Positions 13,710 through 18,491 of a stretch of DNA of 18,491 nt are shown piece after piece. The translations under genes were made by a program, and so were the position numbers. The notes under the pieces were generated by a model. That model was given only the letters and a program-made list of their open reading frames with translations. It was not told where the DNA came from and did not search any database. Position 1 is the first letter of the stretch; each line of letters opens with the position of its first letter. This DNA is from CAYFUF01 sp964394795 (GTDB lineage Bacteria; Bacillota; Clostridia; Tissierellales; Peptoniphilaceae), in assembly GCA_964394795.1 (NCBI GenBank), contig CAYMYX010000030.1, forward strand, positions 1 to 18,491. Direction: 5' to 3'.

Positions 13710-14916
13710 TGAGATTGCTCCGTTAAAGGAAGTATTAGTTCATAGGCCGGGAGACGAACTCCTCAACCTCATGCCCTCCATGTTGGAGGAGCTGTTATTC
13801 GACGATATCCCCTACTTGGAACAGGCTCAGTTCGAGCACGATGCCTTCACCTCCATAATGCGAGAAGAAGGCGTCAAGGTGACCTATCTGACCGACCTCC
13901 TCGTGGAGATTTTTGAAAACAATGGGGACCTGCTAACCCAATTCCTAAAGCAATTCATTCGCGAAGGTGGCGTCCACTTTCCATACTATCAGGAAAAATT
14001 ATTGGATTTCTTCCTCTCCTTAGAAGATACGAGGGCCATCCTCGAGAAAACCATGGCCGGCGTCACCGCCAAAGAAATCCATAACGAAGAAGGGGTCTAC
14101 CGGTCACTGTCCGATGCGGTGGGCAGTTACTCTATCTTCCTGTTAAAACCCATGCCCAATCTGTATTTCACCAGAGATAACATGGCCAGTATCGGCAACG
14201 GCGTGGTTGTTCCCCGTATGTTCTCCGAGACGAGAAACCGTGAAACCATCTACACCGACTACATCATCGACCACCATCCCCGCTTTGCCGGAAAAATCGA
14301 GAAGTACTACCGCAGAAACAATGATTTTTCCATCGAGGGGGGAGACATCCTAAGCCTCAGCCCCGAAGTGGTGGCCATCGGCATATCCCAACGGACCTCT
14401 CCTGAGGCAATCGAGATGCTAGCCAGGACCCTTCTCATCGATTCGCCAAGCAGCGTTCAACGGGTGCTGGCTATCCAGATTCCTAACAGCAGAGCCTATA
14501 TGCACTTGGATACCGTGTTCACCCAGATCGATCACGAAGCTTTCACCTACCATCCCGGGATGCTGACCAACATCCGCTTCTTCATCTTGTCCAAAAAACA
14601 GGATCAAGTGGTTTTTGAAGAGCACCACGCCTCCTTGGATGATATGCTGAAGTTTGCCTTAGGTCTTGATGCGGTCAGCCTATATCCTTGTGCCCGCGGA
14701 AACCTCATCGCAGCAGAGCGGGAGCAATGGAACGATGGGTCCAACACCTTGGCCATCGCCCCAGGAGTCATTCTGACCTACAATCGCAACAACCTGTCCA
14801 ATGAAATGCTTAAAGAAGCAGGTTTCATAGTTCATGAACTCCCTTCCTACGAGCTATCTCGGGGAAGAGGCGGTCCTCGTTGCATGTCGATGCCGCTTTC
14901 CAGAAGCTTCGAATAA
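13687..14916 (+). CDS. arcA: Arginine deiminase
   Basis: ArcA hydrolyses arginine to citrulline and ammonia, the first step of the arginine deiminase pathway, which yields ATP and helps resist acid. The 409-residue product has FTRD (161-164), EGGD (217-220), HLDT (273-276) and the C-terminal RGGPRCMSMPL with catalytic Cys399, so all key residues are present. The ATG at 13687 follows GGAGGG at 5-6 nt and lies 23 nt inside the end of metK, in another frame; upstream in-frame ATGs would lie deeper in metK. Because I see no promoter of its own, it is probably transcribed with metK and so subject to the SAM riboswitch. arcB follows after 65 nt; arcC and arcD are not in the window. Confidence 0.96.
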   Translation: MKPISVSSEIAPLKEVLVHRPGDELLNLMPSMLEELLFDDIPYLEQAQFEHDAFTSIMREEGVKVTYLTDLLVEIFENNGDLLTQFLKQFIREGGVHFPYYQEKLLDFFLSLEDTRAILEKTMAGVTAKEIHNEEGVYRSLSDAVGSYSIFLLKPMPNLYFTRDNMASIGNGVVVPRMFSETRNRETIYTDYIIDHHPRFAGKIEKYYRRNNDFSIEGGDILSLSPEVVAIGISQRTSPEAIEMLARTLLIDSPSSVQRVLAIQIPNSRAYMHLDTVFTQIDHEAFTYHPGMLTNIRFFILSKKQDQVVFEEHHASLDDMLKFALGLDAVSLYPCARGNLIAAEREQWNDGSNTLAIAPGVILTYNRNNLSNEMLKEAGFIVHELPSYELSRGRGGPRCMSMPLSRSFE

Positions 14917-14920
14917 AAGA

Positions 14921-14949
14921 TTTAATTTTTGCTCTATTCCATGTATAGT
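14921..14949 (+). promoter_or_regulatory. Candidate promoter before arcB
   Basis: TTTAAT (14921-14926) and TATAGT (14944-14949) with a 17-nt spacer. The -10 is good and the -35 poor, so arcB may have its own start in addition to read-through from arcA. Confidence 0.35.
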
Positions 14950-14981
14950 TAAGGTAAGAACATGACGGAAGGGGACAGAAA

Positions 14982-15971
14982 ATGATCAATTTACAAGGAC
15001 GTCACTTTTTAAAACTATTAGATTTCTCTGGCGAGGAGATTGAATATTTAATCGACCTAAGTCTAGAATATAAAGAAAAGAAGTCAAGGGGAGAAAACCA
15101 CCAAGATTGCAAGGGAAAGAATATTGTTCTTCTCTTCGAAAAGACGTCGACCAGGACCCGCTGTTCCTTTGAGGTAGCCGCCTACGACTTAGGGATGCAA
15201 GCCACTTACCTTGATCCCCAAGGTAGCCAAATGGGCCACAAAGAAAGTATCGAAGACACCGCCAAGGTCCTTGGCCGTTATTATGACGGCATCGAATACC
15301 GAGGGTATGGCCAAGATATCGTCGAGGAATTGGCCGAGCACGCTGGCGTTCCCGTTTGGAACGGCCTGACTACCGAATTCCACCCCACCCAAATGATCGC
15401 TGACATGATGACGGTTAAGGAGCATTTCGGAGATTTGAAGGGGCGCAAATTAGCCTACTTAGGCGATTGCCGGAACAACGTCTCCAACTCCCTCATGGTA
15501 GTTTGCGCAAAGCTTGGACTGGATTATGTGGCTTGCGGGCCCAAGTCGCTGTGGCCTCAAGAAGACTTAGTCAACACTTGCAAGGAAATCGCGGCAGATA
15601 CTGGTTCTACCATCCTCCTCACTGAAGACCAAGAGGAAGGCCTGAAAGAAGTGGATGTCGTCTACACCGACGTTTGGGTTTCCATGGGCGAAGAAAAGGA
15701 TGTTTGGGAAGACCGCATTCGTTTGCTCACCCCTTATCAAGTAAATGAAAAGCTCTTTACAAACGCAAAGAATGAGGCCGTCTTCATGCACTGCTTGCCA
15801 AGTTTCCATGACACGAAAACCACGGTAGGCAAGGACATCTACGACCACTTTGGCCTAGAAGAACTCGAAGTAACCGACGAAGTTTTCCGCAGCGATCGGT
15901 CCATCGTATTCGATCAAGCGGAGAACCGTATGCATTCCATCAAGGCAATAATGGCCGCAACATTAAAGTAG
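14982..15971 (+). CDS. arcB: Ornithine carbamoyltransferase (probably catabolic)
   Basis: The enzyme interconverts citrulline plus phosphate and ornithine plus carbamoyl phosphate. The 329-residue product carries the carbamoyl-phosphate site STRTR (56-60), HPTQ (134-137) and the ornithine-side DVWVSMGE (230-237) and HCLPSFHD (270-277). Its position after arcA indicates the catabolic role, second step of the arginine deiminase pathway; sequence alone does not separate it from biosynthetic ArgF. GAAGGGGA precedes the ATG at 14982. The carbamate kinase gene that would complete the pathway is not here; the next gene, 7 nt on, is of the MreB family. Confidence 0.95.
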   Translation: MINLQGRHFLKLLDFSGEEIEYLIDLSLEYKEKKSRGENHQDCKGKNIVLLFEKTSTRTRCSFEVAAYDLGMQATYLDPQGSQMGHKESIEDTAKVLGRYYDGIEYRGYGQDIVEELAEHAGVPVWNGLTTEFHPTQMIADMMTVKEHFGDLKGRKLAYLGDCRNNVSNSLMVVCAKLGLDYVACGPKSLWPQEDLVNTCKEIAADTGSTILLTEDQEEGLKEVDVVYTDVWVSMGEEKDVWEDRIRLLTPYQVNEKLFTNAKNEAVFMHCLPSFHDTKTTVGKDIYDHFGLEELEVTDEVFRSDRSIVFDQAENRMHSIKAIMAATLK

Positions 15972-15978
15972 GGAAATT

Positions 15979-17037
15979 ATGGCTTATTTTCGTAAAAATA
16001 TGGCAATTGACTTAGGGACGACCAGCGTCCTGGTGTTTTCTCGTTCAAAAGGAGTTATCTTGAACGAGCCATCCGTCGTTGCTATCGATACCTATACCGA
16101 TAAAATCGTAGCGGTAGGGCAAGAGGCGAAGGACATGCTTGGACGGACTCCCGGCAACATCGTCGCCGTCCGCCCAATGCGGGACGGCGTCATCGCCGAC
16201 TACCGGTCTACAGAACGGATGCTCAAGTACTTCATCCGCAAGGCCGGCGGCAGGTCCCTTCTAGGTGCCGACGTCATCATCTGCATTCCTTCCCAGGCAA
16301 CCCAGGTGCAAAAGAGGGCGGTTGTGCAAGCATCTGCAGCAGCAGGCACCCATAACACCTACCTCATCGAGGAACCCCTAGCCGCAGCAATCGGGTCTGG
16401 CGTTGACATCGCCGATCCCGGCGGTAGCTTAATCGTCGACATCGGCGGGGGAACCACCGACGTTGCCCTCATCTCCCTTGGCGGGATCGTCATCTCCAAG
16501 TCCATCCAAGTAGCAGGAGACGAATTCGATAAGGCCATCTCCAACTATATCCGCAGCAAGTACAATATTGTCATTGGTGAACGGACAGCGGAAGCGATAA
16601 AAATCCGCATCGGGTCTTCCAATGCCACGGGCATGGAAGAAACCATCGAAGTGAAAGGTCGGTCCCTAACCGACGGCCTTCCCGTCCACATTTATGTCAG
16701 CTCCACCGATATCAACGAAGCCCTAACCCCAGTGATTGAACGCATCATCGACACCATTCACCAAGTGTTGGCAGAAACACCACCCGAGCTTGCTTCCGAC
16801 CTCTTCGATCGTGGCATCCTCCTCACCGGAGGCGGATCTCTCATCAAAGGTTTGGACGACCGCATTCAGGAGCGGGTCGGCCTCGAAGTGAAGTATGTGG
16901 AAAACCCCATCACCTCCGTAGTGCGAGGAACGGGTAGAGCTTTGTCCTGGATCAGAAAGTTGAATCCTGGCGACGAGATTCTCGCCGAGAATACAAGAAA
17001 GAGAATTATGAATAGGGAGATGTTGAGGAAGAGATAA
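15979..17037 (+). CDS. mreB: Rod shape-determining protein, MreB/Mbl family
   Basis: This bacterial actin forms filaments under the membrane and guides wall synthesis. The product has 352 residues, about family length, with the actin-fold nucleotide loops: phosphate 1 AIDLGTTS (9-16), connect 1 and EEPLAAAIGSG (131-141), phosphate 2 VDIGGGTTDVALISLGG (153-169), and LLTGGGSLIKGLD near the C-terminus. The N-terminal MAYFRKN may form the short amphipathic membrane-binding helix. No mreC or mreD is adjacent, so this may be an extra paralogue of the Mbl or MreBH kind. It starts 7 nt after arcB with a weak AGGGAA site and is probably co-transcribed with it. Confidence 0.93.
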   Translation: MAYFRKNMAIDLGTTSVLVFSRSKGVILNEPSVVAIDTYTDKIVAVGQEAKDMLGRTPGNIVAVRPMRDGVIADYRSTERMLKYFIRKAGGRSLLGADVIICIPSQATQVQKRAVVQASAAAGTHNTYLIEEPLAAAIGSGVDIADPGGSLIVDIGGGTTDVALISLGGIVISKSIQVAGDEFDKAISNYIRSKYNIVIGERTAEAIKIRIGSSNATGMEETIEVKGRSLTDGLPVHIYVSSTDINEALTPVIERIIDTIHQVLAETPPELASDLFDRGILLTGGGSLIKGLDDRIQERVGLEVKYVENPITSVVRGTGRALSWIRKLNPGDEILAENTRKRIMNREMLRKR

Positions 17038-17041
17038 AGGA

Positions 17042-17069
17042 TTGACATTTAACGCGCCTATTTTATAAT
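17042..17069 (+). promoter_or_regulatory. Near-consensus promoter for a small RNA
   Basis: TTGACA (17042-17047) and TATAAT (17064-17069) are both perfect sigma-A boxes, separated by 16 nt. It begins 5 nt after the mreB stop. No coding sequence lies downstream on this strand before the end of the window. Confidence 0.75.
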
Positions 17070-17075
17070 TTTACT

Positions 17076-17137
17076 AACAGAACCTCTCCATGCTTAAGGT
17101 AGAACTTCTACCTGCGGACCACGGAGAGGGCTTTTTT
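17076..17137 (+). ncRNA. Candidate small structured RNA (~62 nt)
   Basis: The start is inferred from the promoter, about 7 nt after its -10, and the end from the T run (17132-17137). The RNA would fold into an outer stem CCTCTCC (17083-17089) with GGAGAGG (17123-17129), extended by two pairs after one mismatch. An internal loop follows, then an inner hairpin AGGTAGA (17097-17103) with TCTACCT (17107-17113). I recognise no known family. The simplest alternative is that the hairpin is only the mreB terminator; it may serve both roles. Confidence 0.5.
17083..17137 (+). terminator. Terminator of mreB and of the candidate small RNA
   Basis: A 7-bp GC-rich outer stem (17083-17089 with 17123-17129) encloses an inner 7-bp hairpin and is followed by GC and six T. 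Confidence 0.8.
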
Positions 17138-17149
17138 ATGAAGGGGTAA

Positions 17150-17158
17150 TGTTATAAT
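17150..17158 (+). promoter_or_regulatory. Candidate extended -10 promoter
   Basis: TGTTATAAT is a perfect extended -10 (TGN-TATAAT). There is no good -35 at 16-18 nt upstream. Transcripts starting near 17165 would end at the terminator at 17256. Confidence 0.4.
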
Positions 17159-17215
17159 GAGCCAAATTAAGATGGCCCCAAGTGTAACTTCATCAAAAGA
17201 CAAATAGAATTTAAT

Positions 17216-17256
17216 AAATGCGTCCTGACACTCATCATGTCATGGACGCATTTTTT
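17216..17256 (+). terminator. Second terminator hairpin downstream of mreB
   Basis: AAATGCGTCC (17216-17225) pairs with GGACGCATTT (17244-17253), with an inner TGACA/TGTCA helix (17226-17230 with 17238-17242) and six T (17251-17256). It may be a back-up terminator, the end of a second small transcript of ~90 nt, or a barrier to the convergent gene. Confidence 0.8.
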
Positions 17257-17301
17257 GTAGTTTCTAAGTTCATTCAAATAACACAACTAATAATATGTCA
17301 G

Positions 17302-18285
17302 TTACAATTCAATCCGCTCTTCCGCATGGGCATCGCGACCAAAGTTAAACCACTTCTTCGCCGTCCTTGAACCGGCCTTCTTCACCGCACCGGTGACGGA
17401 CTTGACGACAAGTTTTCCGTTATCCTTAATGATGCCACCCAAGTTGGCAATCGCAGACCGGGAAGCTCGTTTGCGGATCTGCACTCTGGTTTCCGGGACC
17501 TCCATGCCTAAGTAACTTTGGGTAATCGATCCTATACGGAGGACGAAGAAAGCATTCAGAGCTCCCTGCATGATAGAAGAGGTAACTAGGTTGGCCATAG
17601 GCGCAAGTCCGGGTACCGCCGAAGTCAAACTTTCACCGAGTAGGGCAGCGATGATGGGCTCCATTTGGTCTTCGATGAGGTCTGCATCTTCAATGGTCCG
17701 GGCCATGAACACAACCCCCAACGCCTGAACATATAATTTGCCGAGGCTGGACCAAGTTGGCCTGGTTTCGTAAATCTTCGCTAATTGCCATACCATCCGT
17801 AAACTGGCGAAGAGGACGAAGAGGCTATCCAGAGATCCGTTTTGGGAGATGGCCGTCGTCAAGAATACGGAGTTGGCATTCTCTTTAATGATAGGGGCGG
17901 ATAAGCGGTCCAGTTCATCGAAAGATCTGGTGATGAATTGAATTTGATCTTGGTCCTTCAATGCTTTTAGGTCCCGATCAATGTGCCTATTTCTGGCCAT
18001 GATGGAGGACATAGAATCTACATACTCTAGGTACTCCTCTTCCGTGGGATTCTCCACCAGGGTGAGGACCTTCGGTCTACGGAAGAAGGCAATCACCAGC
18101 CTGAGTAAGAAGTAGGCGAGGATGACGAGAAGAATTCCAAGGACAACTAGGGCTAACGTCGGATGGATGTCCCTCAAGAGATGGTAGAAGCTGACGAACT
18201 GGTTAATTACAAATATGGTTAAGAGGATGGAAAGGAACACGATCACCGCGATTCCTATTCGCTTTATACTTTTCTTTGTGTCCAT
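17302..18285 (-). CDS. Membrane protein, DUF697/YcjF-like
   Basis: The product has 327 residues. A short basic start is followed by two membrane helices (about 9-35 and 43-68), then a soluble helical part. The C-terminal half has the Gly/Ala-rich weakly hydrophobic segments (IAALLGESLTSAVPGLAPMANLV; SIMQGALNAFFVLRIG) seen in DUF697 proteins, often encoded near a GTPase partner that is absent here. The biochemical function is unknown. AAAGGAG lies 7 nt before the ATG. The gene begins only ~20 nt after the terminator of the tRNA-Pro gene, so it depends on read-through or on a promoter inside that hairpin. It is convergent with the mreB side. Confidence 0.8.
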   Translation of the reverse strand: MDTKKSIKRIGIAVIVFLSILLTIFVINQFVSFYHLLRDIHPTLALVVLGILLVILAYFLLRLVIAFFRRPKVLTLVENPTEEEYLEYVDSMSSIMARNRHIDRDLKALKDQDQIQFITRSFDELDRLSAPIIKENANSVFLTTAISQNGSLDSLFVLFASLRMVWQLAKIYETRPTWSSLGKLYVQALGVVFMARTIEDADLIEDQMEPIIAALLGESLTSAVPGLAPMANLVTSSIMQGALNAFFVLRIGSITQSYLGMEVPETRVQIRKRASRSAIANLGGIIKDNGKLVVKSVTGAVKKAGSRTAKKWFNFGRDAHAEERIEL

Positions 18286-18305
18286 AAAGTACTCCTTTAT
18301 TGTTT

Positions 18306-18347
18306 AAAAAAATAGGTGTTGAGACCATTTGATCTCAACACCTATTT
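18306..18347 (-). terminator. Terminator behind tRNA-Pro
   Basis: A perfect 14-15-bp stem (18310-18324 with 18333-18347, loop 18325-18332) is followed on the minus strand by a U run (complement of 18306-18312). Confidence 0.9.
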
Positions 18348-18351
18348 ACTA

Positions 18352-18425
18352 TCGGGGTGAAAGGATTCGAACCTCCGGCCCCATGGTCCCAAACCACGTG
18401 CGCTACCAAACTGCGCCACACCCCG
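18352..18425 (-). tRNA. tRNA-Pro (TGG)
   Basis: Read on the minus strand the 74-nt gene has acceptor CGGGGTG pairing with CACCCCG, discriminator A, a D arm, an anticodon loop TTTGGGA with anticodon TGG, and the T loop TTCGAAT. The 3' CCA is not encoded. Confidence 0.96.
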
Positions 18426-18437
18426 TGACAGATTTAT

Positions 18438-18466
18438 ATTATAGGTCATGGGAAAATAAAATGCAA
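18438..18466 (-). promoter_or_regulatory. Promoter of tRNA-Pro
   Basis: On the minus strand TTGCAT (18461-18466) and a perfect TATAAT (18438-18443) are 17 nt apart, with the tRNA 5' end 12 nt beyond the -10. Confidence 0.75.
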
Positions 18467-18491
18467 ATAAATTTTGAAAGTTAAATGTTTC

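Noticed and set aside
17090..17149. A 19-codon ORF (MLKVELLPADHGEGFFMKG) across the candidate small RNA
   Set aside because: It has no ribosome binding site and runs through both strands of the hairpin and the T tract, so I treat it as chance.
1..18491. CRISPR arrays, transposases, phage genes or toxin-antitoxin pairs
   Set aside because: I looked for regularly spaced repeats and for such protein families and found none in the window.

Overview
The window looks like a chromosomal segment of a Bacillota (Firmicutes) bacterium. The grounds are a T-box leader, a SAM-I (S-box) riboswitch on metK, strong GGAGG ribosome binding sites, sigma-A type promoters, an arginine deiminase pathway and MEP-pathway isoprenoid genes. 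Most coding DNA is of medium GC, while intergenic DNA and the first ~900 bases are AT-rich. I cannot name the genus. The two tRNA genes, one at each end, do not encode the 3' CCA.

Layout. 1-930: the 3' part of an initiator tRNA gene with its terminator, then an AT-rich stretch with one unrecognised, possibly frameshifted small gene. 932-1465: a macro-domain protein. 1517-5693: a transcription unit opened by a T-box leader whose specifier (CAC) and discriminator-pairing base (G) both point to tRNA-His. It encodes a polar amino-acid ABC transporter (binding protein, permease, ATPase) followed by an AbgB-like M20 amidohydrolase, and ends at a strong terminator. 5749-6777: an M42 aminopeptidase, convergent with the next unit. 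10817-6792 (minus strand): an iron-siderophore ABC operon (lipoprotein, two FecCD permeases, ATPase) with a promoter and two copies of a 16-bp inverted repeat that look like operators. Its first permease is split by a 100-N scaffold gap that appears to be an assembly artefact, because the same 55 bases stand on both sides.

11034-12256: ispD and ispF, overlapping by 4 nt. 12264-14916: promoter, SAM-I riboswitch, metK (TTG start) and arcA (arginine deiminase), whose start lies inside the end of metK. 14982-17037: arcB (ornithine carbamoyltransferase) and an mreB-type gene only 7 nt later. 17042-17256: a near-perfect consensus promoter followed by a compact hairpin with a U tract, then an extended -10 and a second hairpin terminator. 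No gene lies downstream on that strand, so this is a candidate locus for one or two small RNAs. 17302-18285 (minus): a two-TM DUF697/YcjF-like membrane protein just behind the terminator of a tRNA-Pro(TGG) gene.

How the parts work together. The best candidate for an undescribed system is the His-T-box operon. Histidine starvation (uncharged tRNA-His) should switch on both a transporter and an intracellular M20 amide hydrolase. This suggests uptake and hydrolysis of a conjugated or dipeptide form of histidine. A second unusual link is arcA placed behind the metK S-box, which would tie arginine catabolism to SAM supply unless arcA has its own promoter.
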